This document shows, in pieces, positions 43,777 to 51,363 of a DNA stretch of 64,000 nt. The stretch's first letter is position 1, and each line of letters opens with the position of its first letter. This DNA is from Arthrobacter sp. Bi26. Lineage in GTDB: Bacteria > Actinomycetota > Actinomycetes > Actinomycetales > Micrococcaceae. The translations under genes and the position numbers were made by a program. Where the stretch lies: positions 22,955 to 86,954 of the forward strand of contig NZ_CAKKMF010000007.1 of the NCBI RefSeq assembly GCF_918697925.1, in the 5' to 3' direction. The notes under the pieces are model-generated. The model was given only the letters and a program-made list of their open reading frames with translations, was not told the DNA's origin and ran no database searches.

Positions 43777-44756
43777 TCCGGAGTCTCTGCCGGATATGGG
43801 GATTTCTCTCCCTTTCTCCAGAAAGCCACCATCTTCTCTCACCGATGGATACAAAATGGATACGCCGGACGGGTGCAAGGGCGGGTCAACAATTATATGG
43901 AGCGGCGCTGGGGTCCACCGAGGTCAGTGGACGGGGCTGGCGTCCCTTGAGCGTCGGGCTTGTCTGTTGGAAGGCTGAGTTGGCATGTCACGGGCCGACT
44001 GGCGGCGTAATACAACTTTGGGCGGGCGATCTGCGCTGCGGTTTCCCTCGCATCGGTCATGACGGGACGTCCGTCGTTCAGGACGACCCCGGAGGCGCGG
44101 TCATTGTCGGCCAGATCCCGCAAAATGTCTCCGGCATCCGGCATCCGGCATCCGGCATCCGGCATCCGGCACCCAAAGCACGCACCGGGCCGATGAGCTC
44201 CCGGGTCGGAGACGCCTGATCTGTGCTGAGCTGGTCCACTCGAAATTTGCGGGTCTTGCCCTGCAATATCATCCGGCGTAATGCTGGATGAGGGGGATCC
44301 GAGCATGCTTCGAGCTGACGGTTTCCCGGGAGGTTGCCATGTGGAAGCGTGGCGTGGCCGAGGTCGACGTGAATCGCGAAGCGCCGGCCCGCGCGCCGCC
44401 GCAGGTGTTACTGGATTGATGGTGGTCGGGGCGAACCTTGACGTGACGGTTGCGAACGTGGCCGTACCGGTCCCGGCCGCACCAGGCAGGATTGAGGCTT
44501 GGATTCCTAAGTGTTCATCCCGACGTTGACCACAATCGCAGGCCGGTACGGGATGGTGAACGGCGGCCGTTCAGTAGCCGCACCAAGTTTCGCGGGAAAT
44601 GCTCGAACCGGATGGCCGGAGCCGCATTCTCTCGTTTGGAGCGCTTGATGCGCGGCGTTCGGATCGGCCAACCAGCGCCGCGGACCCGCGACGGATCCGC
44701 GATTAGTCGACCGCGGACTACGAAGGCCCGTGGGGGTTTCCCCAGGAGGTTTAGCC
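43777..44756. other. Decayed intergenic stretch without a recognisable gene
   Basis: About 980 bases. Short frames exist on both strands but none has a ribosome binding site plus family resemblance. It includes a pair of ATGGATAC words at 43845 and 43856, the 7-bp tandem repeat at 44131-44172, and around 44430 a short coding-like fragment (VTGLMVVGANLDVTVANVAVP) faintly like the first helix of a DHA2 drug transporter. It is best seen as remnants of lost genes. Confidence 0.6.
44131..44172. repeat. Tandem repeat, six units of CCGGCAT
   Basis: Five exact CCGGCAT units and a sixth ending in C instead of T. The 7-bp period would shift reading frame with each unit gained or lost. No gene is recognised around it. 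Confidence 0.9.
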
Positions 44757-46112
44757 ATGTATGAGAGTAAAGAGCAGAACCATCGCCCGGTGATCGAAGG
44801 CGGAAGTGCGGACGTCGCCCGCGCGTCAGGAACAGGAATCGACCGTCGCAGGGTCTTGGGATCGGGTCTGGCTATGGCCGCCACGGCGGGTCTGTTGGCG
44901 GGTGTCGCTCCTCGGGCAAGCGCGGCAGCCCCCGGGGAGCCTGGCCCGTTCCAGGAAGTCTCCGGCCATGCCCTGTACCTCCTGCCGCAGGACCACAAAT
45001 GGCACACGGGCGGAATCTTCGACACCGGCCAGGTCCAGGAGTGGCACTACTGGACCGGCTTCTTCACCGATGACGACACCGGGGAAGAGTTCGGCATTTT
45101 CTACAACATCACGAACAACCCGAGTGCTCCCGGGGGGCCCTCGCTGTGGCAGCAAGGCGTCAGCTTCTCGTTCGGGGACTTCGCCAAGCAGGAGTTGGTC
45201 TGGTCACACCAGCCGACTGCTGTTGGCTCATTGCAGGCGACACGGCCGCCGGACTCGACCTCGCCGGACGACTTCCAGTACAACGCCAAGGGCGAGAACG
45301 TGGAATTCACCACGGTGTACCGTGCCGAGCCGGACACGTGGCGCTTCCAGTTCACGGGTGTTGCCGCAAACAACGGGAACTCACCCCTCGCCATGGACAT
45401 GGAGAACACGGCCCAGTCACCATACGGCTACATGCCGGTAGGGCTTGCCGGCTTTGAGAATCAGAACATCCCCTGGAACGGGCAGAACCTGGATCCGGCC
45501 AACCTGTACTCACTGTCCTACTACTACACCGGTCCGATTTCGAGCAGCAAGGGCACCGTCACCATCGGCGGTAAGACCCGCCATCTCACAGGCACGATCT
45601 GGTTTGAGCACCAGTGGGGGAACTACAACTCCGGGAAGGAGCCGTGGACGACTGCGTATACCTGGGGGGCGCTGACGTTCAACGATGGCACCGTTTTCAC
45701 CTGGCGCCAGTGGTACGGCGCGCCCAACGGATCGGCTCCCCTCCAGCCGATTCTGGAGATCGGCCGCAACTCGTTTGGGACGCCCAACGGCACACCGGAG
45801 GGCAGCCTTACCTTCCACGTGGGGAACAACGCGGAGTGGAAAGCGTTGAAGACCTGGAAATCACCGGTGAGCGGGCGCAACATCGCCACTCAGGTACAAC
45901 TGACCAGCACCTTCGGGACCTGGTACCTCACGAACGTCTTCGACAACTACGAGATGCCCTGGGGCTATCCGCCCTACGGGAGCAATCCATATAGCTTTGT
46001 CGAAGCCGCGATGTGGGTCCGTACCGGCTCGGTCGACGGGCCGATTGTCGGCCACGCCTTCGCGGAGCAGGGCAATCAGCTCACCCTGTACGAGGGTGCA
46101 GTTCCCGGGTAG
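44757..46112 (+). CDS. Tat-exported CrtC/AttH-like lipocalin-fold protein
   Basis: 451 residues. CAGGAGG precedes ATG 44757. The twin-arginine-type signal (GIDRRRVLGSGLAMAATAGLLAGVAPRASA) should send the folded protein across the membrane by Tat. The mature part has Trp/Tyr-rich beta segments (WHTGGIFDTGQVQEWHYWTGFF, GTIWFEHQWGNY, WTTAYTWGALTFNDGTVFTWRQWYG) that resemble the secreted AttH/CrtC (hydroxyneurosporene hydratase-like) fold. No enzymatic activity can be assigned. It is the largest intact gene in the left half of the island. Confidence 0.7.
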   Translation: MYESKEQNHRPVIEGGSADVARASGTGIDRRRVLGSGLAMAATAGLLAGVAPRASAAAPGEPGPFQEVSGHALYLLPQDHKWHTGGIFDTGQVQEWHYWTGFFTDDDTGEEFGIFYNITNNPSAPGGPSLWQQGVSFSFGDFAKQELVWSHQPTAVGSLQATRPPDSTSPDDFQYNAKGENVEFTTVYRAEPDTWRFQFTGVAANNGNSPLAMDMENTAQSPYGYMPVGLAGFENQNIPWNGQNLDPANLYSLSYYYTGPISSSKGTVTIGGKTRHLTGTIWFEHQWGNYNSGKEPWTTAYTWGALTFNDGTVFTWRQWYGAPNGSAPLQPILEIGRNSFGTPNGTPEGSLTFHVGNNAEWKALKTWKSPVSGRNIATQVQLTSTFGTWYLTNVFDNYEMPWGYPPYGSNPYSFVEAAMWVRTGSVDGPIVGHAFAEQGNQLTLYEGAVPG

Positions 46113-46317
46113 CGACTGCGGCCGCCTCGCTCGTCGCGGCGTTAGCATCAACGAAGTTGTCGAAAGCCCGCCCGCCGGGCGGAACCGTCATCGCTGCAAG
46201 AAGGGGCCTGTCACGTGCGCGTCCCGATGGGGTCCTGGCCTCGTTGGCAGGCGGCGGGTCGGATGGTGCGCCTGCGGCCCACGGGCATGCTACTTCACCG
46301 ACACCGTTGCCCGTGTA

Positions 46318-46353
46318 CGAGAAAGCCCCCGGCATAAACCGGGGGCTTTCTCG
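46318..46353. terminator. Hairpin terminator between the lipocalin-like gene and the recombinase remnant
   Basis: 15-bp perfect arms CGAGAAAGCCCCCGG (46318-46332) and CCGGGGGCTTTCTCG (46339-46353) with a CATAAA loop; the symmetric sequence can serve both convergent genes. Confidence 0.85.
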
Positions 46354-46363
46354 TGTCAGGGCT

Positions 46364-46600
46364 TCACTTGGCTAGGTGGCGGTACAGCGTAGCAACCGAG
46401 ACGCCTACCGCGTCCGCGGTCTCTCGGGGGCTCCTGACGCCAGCCGCGTGCAACTGCTTCGCCCTGCTGACCTTGGCGCTGTCCAATAGTGTGGGTCGGC
46501 CTCCGTTGCGGCCGCGTGCACGCGCCGCTGCAAGCCCAACATTGGTGCGTTCCCGGAGCAGGTCTCGTTCGGAATCCGCGTCGTTGGCGGGGGAACCCAA
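46364..46600 (-). pseudogene. C-terminal remnant of a serine recombinase (resolvase/invertase)
   Basis: 78 residues. From SERDLLRERTNVGLAAARARGRNGGRPTLL to the end (VRSPRETADAVGVSVATLYRHLAK) it matches the end of the catalytic core, helix E and DNA-binding helix-turn-helix of Hin/Pin-type resolvases. The N-terminal domain with the catalytic serine, about 110 residues, is absent, and upstream sequence in the same frame is unlike a resolvase. It cannot be an active recombinase on its own. Confidence 0.8.
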
Positions 46601-47017
46601 ATGGCGGCCAACGGTGAGGTTACTGAGTGCGATATCGAAATTGACGAACTGTCCGATGTGACGGTCGATGCCGTATCCGGAACCCTTGCCACAATGCTCG
46701 CGCCCAAGGGTTCCACCCTGTACGTGTCAGACCAAGACCGTCGAATCGATTTCGGCGCACATGAAGGATTGGCCCTCTACCTCAACGGCACCGACCTTCC
46801 AGACGATGTGTATCGGGACTGCGACTCCAATCATGTCTACGAGAATGCGGTCGATTGCTGGAGGGGTTGGGGATCGTGAGCAGTCACTGGCAAGGACCTC
46901 AGGAAACAGCGCTATATATGTACGGATGGAATTTCAAGGCCATGCAGGAGAGGCTGGCTCCGTTCCTGCAGGAGTATCCGCTGTGCCAGCAAATGTCGCG
47001 TGACCCAAATCGCGTGA
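46601..47017 (+). pseudogene. Small hypothetical gene broken by two frameshifts
   Basis: GGGGGAA precedes ATG 46601. Frame one reads MAANGEVTECDIEIDELSDV... through LYLNGTDLPDDVYRDCDSNHVYENAVD. The sequence then makes sense only in another frame, LEGLGIVSSHWQGPQETALYMYGWNFKAMQERLAPFLQEYPLCQ, and finally returns to the first frame (KCRVTQIA, stop 47015-47017). A missing base near 46856 and an extra base near 46990 would explain this and give one protein of about 138 residues. The frames could also be two short overlapping genes (46601-46879 and one from GTG 46876). Function unknown. Confidence 0.5.
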
Positions 47018-47125
47018 TACCGAGATCCCGGGGCCCTGACCTGCGCAAACATTGCCCAAAACGTGTCTGGACACTATGCTCGGCGACGGGGGAGCCGGCA
47101 GTCGGCTCAAAGACTGGGGGAACAA

Positions 47126-48949
47126 TTGAACAAGAAGACCATCCGTCTCGGCATCGCCGGGGCACTCGCCGCGCTCTCGCTTGCGGGCCTCGCCGTTCCG
47201 GCGCAGGCCGATGATGAAATGTGGGACACTCCGAACGCCGACTCCTGCGGCCCGGTGGTCGACTTCGTCAAATACTGCACGGCCGAAAACGGATCGGCCT
47301 ATCCGGTGCTGGTCAGCGGCGCCGTCGCCGGTCCGCGGCCCGGCATCGGCGGGGCCCTCCAGGTCGGCAGAACCCTGACCGTTGTTGACGGTGACTGGGA
47401 TCCCGCGGACGCCACGCTGACGCATCAGTGGCTGCGCAACGACGTGCCCGTGCTGGGCGCCACCGGCACCACCTACCGGCTTACCGAGGCGGACCTCGGC
47501 AAGGGCATCCGGGTCAAGACCACGGCGGTAGCCCCGAGCTATGCAAAGACGACCCTGCAGTCCACCAAAACCGCCCCCGTCACGACCGCCGGCGGCGCCG
47601 TCCAGTCTCTCATTGCGGGGGACATTGGTATCGGTACGTATGACACCCACCCGGATAGGCCCAGCCGCCTCGTGTACGCAGGGGCGGGTTTTCGGGACGC
47701 TCCGGTCGTCTACCGCCAGTACCAGTGGCTTCGCGACGGCACGCCCATCCCGGGTGCCACCGCGCATGTGTTCGACCCGAGGGGTTCGACAGGGCTGCTC
47801 AGCGTCAGGGTCACCGGCCACGCTCCCGGGTTTATGCCGGCCACCGGGACCTCTGGACCGCGAAAGGTTTCTGACTTCGACCCACAACCCGGCGCCGTGG
47901 TCACCGGCGGCACCGGCCTGGGGGACGTCCTCACTGCTGCTGATGATGTTCCCTGGACTTCCAGCCTACGCCCGCACACCTACCAGTGGCTGCGCGACGG
48001 CGTCCCGATCTCCGGAGCCACCGCGCTGACCTACAAAATCACGGCCAAGGACCAGGGCCACACCCTGGTCCTGATGACCGACCCTTCTTGGTACGACACC
48101 AAAATCTACTCCAACGCGGTCGCCGTGCCGGCCGCCGCCGGGGTGGAGCTGAAGCAGCTGACGAATGTCACCAAGCCGGTCGTGACCGGGGACGCCGTGA
48201 CCGGCTCTGTGATGAAGGTGTCGGCCGGGACCTGGTCCGTGCCCTCCGACAAGCTGAAGGTCACCTACAACTGGTTCGCTCCGGACGGGACGGTAGCGGC
48301 CACCGGCCCGAGCTTCACCCCGGACGGGTCCCAAGTTGGCAAGACCCTCACCGTCCTCGTGACTGCGTCCGCCCCCGGCTACACCACCGCCCGGGTAAAA
48401 GTCACCGCCCCCAAGCCCGTGACCGCGCGTGAGTCGACACGGGCCATTACCGGAACCCTGACCGTCGGGTCGAAGGTGACCGTGACTCCCGACCCCTGGT
48501 ATGACCGGGCGGGGATCACTTCGGACGTAATGTGGCTGCGCGACGGCGTCCAGATCGCCGGGGCCTACGGCTGGAGTTACGTCCTGACGAAGGCCGACGC
48601 CGGCACGAAGCTCTCGGCCAGCGTGTTCCCGACTGTGCCGGGCGGCATGTACCAGACGATCAACGCTTCGGCGAGGGTGGCGGGTCTGCCCCTGATTTCG
48701 GCCACGCCGACGATTGTCGGCACCCTCACGGCCGGGAATGTCCTGACCGTGAAGCGGGGAACCTGGAGCTGGGGCACTGCCTTCACGTACCGCTGGCTCC
48801 GCAACGGCGTCGTCATCTCTGACGCCTATGCATCCACCTACAAGGTCCGGACCGCCGACAAGGGCACCAAGCTCACCGTCCGCGTCACGGGCTCCCGGTT
48901 CGGCTACACCACCGTCTCCCGGACCAGCGCGGCGCGCATCGCACAATGA
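47126..48949 (+). CDS. Secreted repeat protein with six WLRDG-type modules
   Basis: 607 residues. TTG 47126 follows GGGGGAA and begins a clear signal peptide (NKKTIRLGIAGALAALSLAGLAVPAQA, cleavage before DDEM). The mature chain is six degenerate modules of about 85-100 residues with the core pattern [QY]WLR[DN]GxxIxGA...TYxxTxxDxGxxLxVxVT: at HQWLRNDVPVLGA, YQWLRDGTPIPGA, YQWLRDGVPISGA, YNWFAPDGTVAAT, MWLRDGVQIAGA and YRWLRNGVVISDA. Such beta-sandwich modules occur in actinobacterial surface and cell-wall proteins; no enzyme or anchor domain is seen. An adhesive or scaffolding role is inference. A start at GTG 47063 is possible but would precede the signal peptide with charged sequence. Confidence 0.8.
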   Translation: MNKKTIRLGIAGALAALSLAGLAVPAQADDEMWDTPNADSCGPVVDFVKYCTAENGSAYPVLVSGAVAGPRPGIGGALQVGRTLTVVDGDWDPADATLTHQWLRNDVPVLGATGTTYRLTEADLGKGIRVKTTAVAPSYAKTTLQSTKTAPVTTAGGAVQSLIAGDIGIGTYDTHPDRPSRLVYAGAGFRDAPVVYRQYQWLRDGTPIPGATAHVFDPRGSTGLLSVRVTGHAPGFMPATGTSGPRKVSDFDPQPGAVVTGGTGLGDVLTAADDVPWTSSLRPHTYQWLRDGVPISGATALTYKITAKDQGHTLVLMTDPSWYDTKIYSNAVAVPAAAGVELKQLTNVTKPVVTGDAVTGSVMKVSAGTWSVPSDKLKVTYNWFAPDGTVAATGPSFTPDGSQVGKTLTVLVTASAPGYTTARVKVTAPKPVTARESTRAITGTLTVGSKVTVTPDPWYDRAGITSDVMWLRDGVQIAGAYGWSYVLTKADAGTKLSASVFPTVPGGMYQTINASARVAGLPLISATPTIVGTLTAGNVLTVKRGTWSWGTAFTYRWLRNGVVISDAYASTYKVRTADKGTKLTVRVTGSRFGYTTVSRTSAARIAQ

Positions 48950-48991
48950 CACAGGCCGCTGACGCCTGGGATGCCTCCTGCGGATGAACCG

Positions 48992-49032
48992 AGACCCCCG
49001 GAATCCTTGAGATTCCGGGGGTCTTTCTGTCT
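48992..49032. repeat. Right copy of the 41-bp direct repeat (terminator; possible attR)
   Basis: Perfect copy of 43736-43776, 42 bases after the secreted repeat protein, for which it serves as an intrinsic terminator (hairpin then TTTCTGTCT). Confidence 0.9.
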
Positions 49033-49084
49033 CCATGGGATTGAGTTTTCCGAACGCCGCCTCTTGGTTTCCCCGGTCAGCTTG

Positions 49085-49675
49085 TCAGCGGATTACCCGA
49101 TAACGCACGTGGGTGACGAGGCGGGTACCGCTTACTTCCGTCGGCTCAAGCTTGAGGTTCGCGACGTCGTCCAGAAGCCGCTCGCCCGCGCCCAGGAGGA
49201 TGGGCGAGATGTGGAGCCGCAGCTCGTCGATCAGCCCCGCCGAAAGGTATTCGCGGACGGTCTGCGCTCCTCCGGCAATGGCCACATCCTTGCTGCCGGC
49301 GGCCTTCCGCGCCTGGGCCAGCGCCGATTCGATCCCATCGGTCACGAAGTTGAACGTGGTGCCGCCCTGCATCTCCAGGGTCTCGCGTGCATGATGGGTG
49401 AGCACGAACACGGGTGCGTGATAGGGCGGATCCTCACCCCACCATCCCCGCCATCCCTCGTCCCAGGCCCCAGGGCCTGCGAACATGTTCCGTCCCATGA
49501 TGTAGGCGCCTGCCGCGAGGATGCCTTCGCGCTCGGCTGCGTTGGACTCGGGTTCCTCGAACTGCCACCTGTGCAGGAGCTCTCCGCCCTCGCCCAGGGG
49601 GTCCGCCAGGCTTTGGTTCGGGCCGGCGACGAATCCGTCGAGGGAGATAGTCAGATCGCATGTGACTTGGCTCAT
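49085..49675 (-). CDS. Dihydrofolate reductase-fold protein (RibD C-terminal family)
   Basis: 196 residues. CDLTISLDGFVAGPNQSLADPLGEGGELLHRW, AAGAYIMGRNMF and VAIAGGAQTVREYLSAGLIDELRLHISPILLGAGERLL are the conserved blocks of the RibD_C family (YyaP/YwjB-type), NADPH-binding reductases of unknown substrate. ATG at 49675. First gene beyond the right repeat. Confidence 0.88.
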   Translation of the reverse strand: MSQVTCDLTISLDGFVAGPNQSLADPLGEGGELLHRWQFEEPESNAAEREGILAAGAYIMGRNMFAGPGAWDEGWRGWWGEDPPYHAPVFVLTHHARETLEMQGGTTFNFVTDGIESALAQARKAAGSKDVAIAGGAQTVREYLSAGLIDELRLHISPILLGAGERLLDDVANLKLEPTEVSGTRLVTHVRYRVIR

Positions 49676-49808
49676 GCGCCCATCATGCCACCACCCGGCG
49701 GTTCGGGTCCGGCTGAGTTTCCCGGTCTCATGCCCTCACGCAGCTTGAGCCCGTGACAAGCCGCCCGTTTCACCGTAGTTTTGCAGCACCTGACGGTTGG
49801 GGATACCA

Positions 49809-50609
49809 GTGGACTTCTTCGGTACCATCATGGGCCCGTTCAGATGGCTGGTCTCGGCCATGTTGGCGGGCTTCCATGACGGACTCAGCGCCATCGGCCT
49901 GCCGGCGGCCAGTGGCTGGACGTGGACCCTGTCCATCATCGGGCTGGTGCTGGTCATCCGTGCCGCCCTGGTCCCTGTGTTTCTCAAGCAGGTCAATGCC
50001 CAGCAGCGCATGGGACTGCTGCAGCCGGACCTGAGGAAGCTGCAGGAGAAGTACAAGGGCAAGACCGATCCGCTGTCCCGCCAGGCCATGGCCCAGGAAC
50101 AGATGGCCCTGTACAAGAAGCACGGCACCAACCCGTTCTCGGCCTGCCTGCCCATGCTGATTCAGCTGCCCTTTTTCTTCGCGCTGTTCCAGGTGCTCTC
50201 CGGCGTCAGCACCGCGGCCGGCCAGGGCGAAGGAATCGGTGCCATGAGCGCCGAGCAGGTCAATCAGTTCGACCAGTCCACCATTTTCGGCGCCCCGCTG
50301 TCCGCATCCCTGCTGCACGGCAGCGGCACCAGCCAACTTTCGGTGTGGGTCCTTTCCATCGTGATGATCCTGGCCATGACGGCCGCGCAGTTCATCGCGC
50401 AGAAGAAGATCATGGCCAGGACCTTGTCCGACGAGGCCCTGGAGAGCCCCTTCCTGCGCCAGCAAAAGGTGCTTCTGTACGGCCTGCCGATCGTCTTCGG
50501 CCTGGGCGGCATCGTGTTCCCCATCGGCGTCCTGATCTACTGGACCACCACCAACCTCTGGACCATGGGGCAGCAGTTCGCCATCAGGTGGGACAGAATG
50601 GGTCCATGA
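49809..50609 (+). CDS. YidC/Oxa1-family membrane protein insertase (stand-alone paralogue)
   Basis: 266 residues with five or so membrane segments. VDFFGTIMGPFRWLVSAMLAGFHDGLSAIGL, IIGLVLVIRAALVPVFLKQVNAQQRMGLLQPDLRKLQEKYKGKTDPLSRQAMAQEQMALYKKHGTNPFSACLPMLIQLPFFFALFQVL is the insertase core with the hydrophilic-groove Arg (VIRAALVP). YidC helps insert and fold membrane proteins. It is not in the rpmH-rnpA-yidC locus, so it is probably a second copy. GTG 49809 follows GGGGA; TTG 49797 is the alternative. Its stop overlaps the next gene (ATGA). Confidence 0.9.
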   Translation: MDFFGTIMGPFRWLVSAMLAGFHDGLSAIGLPAASGWTWTLSIIGLVLVIRAALVPVFLKQVNAQQRMGLLQPDLRKLQEKYKGKTDPLSRQAMAQEQMALYKKHGTNPFSACLPMLIQLPFFFALFQVLSGVSTAAGQGEGIGAMSAEQVNQFDQSTIFGAPLSASLLHGSGTSQLSVWVLSIVMILAMTAAQFIAQKKIMARTLSDEALESPFLRQQKVLLYGLPIVFGLGGIVFPIGVLIYWTTTNLWTMGQQFAIRWDRMGP

Positions 50610-51259
50610 CGCGAATCGCAATCATCGGCGGCCACGGCAAGGTGGCTTTGGAACTGTCCAGGATCCTGACGGCGGACGGGCAGGAGGTCACCTCCTTCAT
50701 CCGCAACCCGGACCATGCGGCCGACGTCGCGGCCACCGGGGCCACGCCGACGCTTCTGGACGTGGAGAACGCGACGACGGCGCAGATCGCCGATGCCCTG
50801 CGGAACCACGACGCCCTGGTGTTCTCTGCCGGGGCCGGCGGCGGCAGCCCCGAACGGACCTACGCCGTGGACCGGGACGCCGCGATCCGTTCGATGGACG
50901 CCGCTGCCGAAGCCGGCGTCAGCAGGTACGTCATGGTCTCCTACTTCGGCGCCGGGCCGGACCACGGGGTCCCCGCCGACAACGGCTTCTTCGCCTACGC
51001 CGAGGCCAAGGCCGCGGCGGATGCCTACCTGCGCGGCTCAGGCCTTGACTGGACCATTCTGGGGCCCGGCACGCTGACCGCCGGACCCGGCAACGGGATG
51101 ATCGACGTCGACCCCGCCGATACGTCGGACGGCACCGCAACCGCCCGCGCCAACGTCGCCCTGGTGGCGGCGGCGGTCCTCGGGCTGCCCGGCACGATCG
51201 GGCGCACCATCGAGTTCCGGGACGGCACCCTCCCGCTCGCGGCAGCCCTGCAACCCTAG
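50606..51259 (+). CDS. NAD(P)-binding atypical SDR
   Basis: 217 residues. IAIIGGHGKVALELSRIL is the Rossmann glycine motif; SRYVMVSYFGAGPD and YAEAKAAADAYLRGSGLDWTILGPGTLT are typical of the NAD(P)H-binding atypical SDR_a5 group (YwnB/YhfK-like). A catalytic tyrosine (FAYAEAK) is present. Substrate unknown. Overlaps the YidC stop by four bases. Confidence 0.87.
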   Translation: MTRIAIIGGHGKVALELSRILTADGQEVTSFIRNPDHAADVAATGATPTLLDVENATTAQIADALRNHDALVFSAGAGGGSPERTYAVDRDAAIRSMDAAAEAGVSRYVMVSYFGAGPDHGVPADNGFFAYAEAKAAADAYLRGSGLDWTILGPGTLTAGPGNGMIDVDPADTSDGTATARANVALVAAAVLGLPGTIGRTIEFRDGTLPLAAALQP

Positions 51260-51363
51260 GCCCAGCACCGGAATCCCGGCACCGCTGACCTCGATAGGGT
51301 AGTGGGGGCGGCCCGTGCATCCACCCGGGATGCCCCCGGCCCGCCTCCGGGGAAAGCGGGCAC

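Larger units (their letters stand above)
43736..49032. mobile_element. Putative repeat-flanked genomic island at tRNA-Met
   Basis: A 5.3-kb segment bounded by 41-bp direct repeats, starting next to a tRNA gene. It contains a decayed 1-kb stretch with tandem repeats, a recombinase remnant, a broken small gene and two exported proteins, none of which looks like core metabolism. These signs fit an old integrated element that lost its integrase. Against this, the repeat does not include the tRNA 3' end and no complete recombinase is present, so duplication of a terminator by another route is possible. Confidence 0.5.

Noticed and set aside
43675..43878. Minus-strand frame over tRNA-Met and the left repeat
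   Set aside because: Its codons are the complement of tRNA and terminator sequence.
44281..44529. Short frame with a possible DHA2 transporter fragment (VTGLMVVGANLDVTVANVAVP)
   Set aside because: Only about 20 residues look like the first transporter helix; too little to call a pseudogene, so recorded under the decayed stretch.
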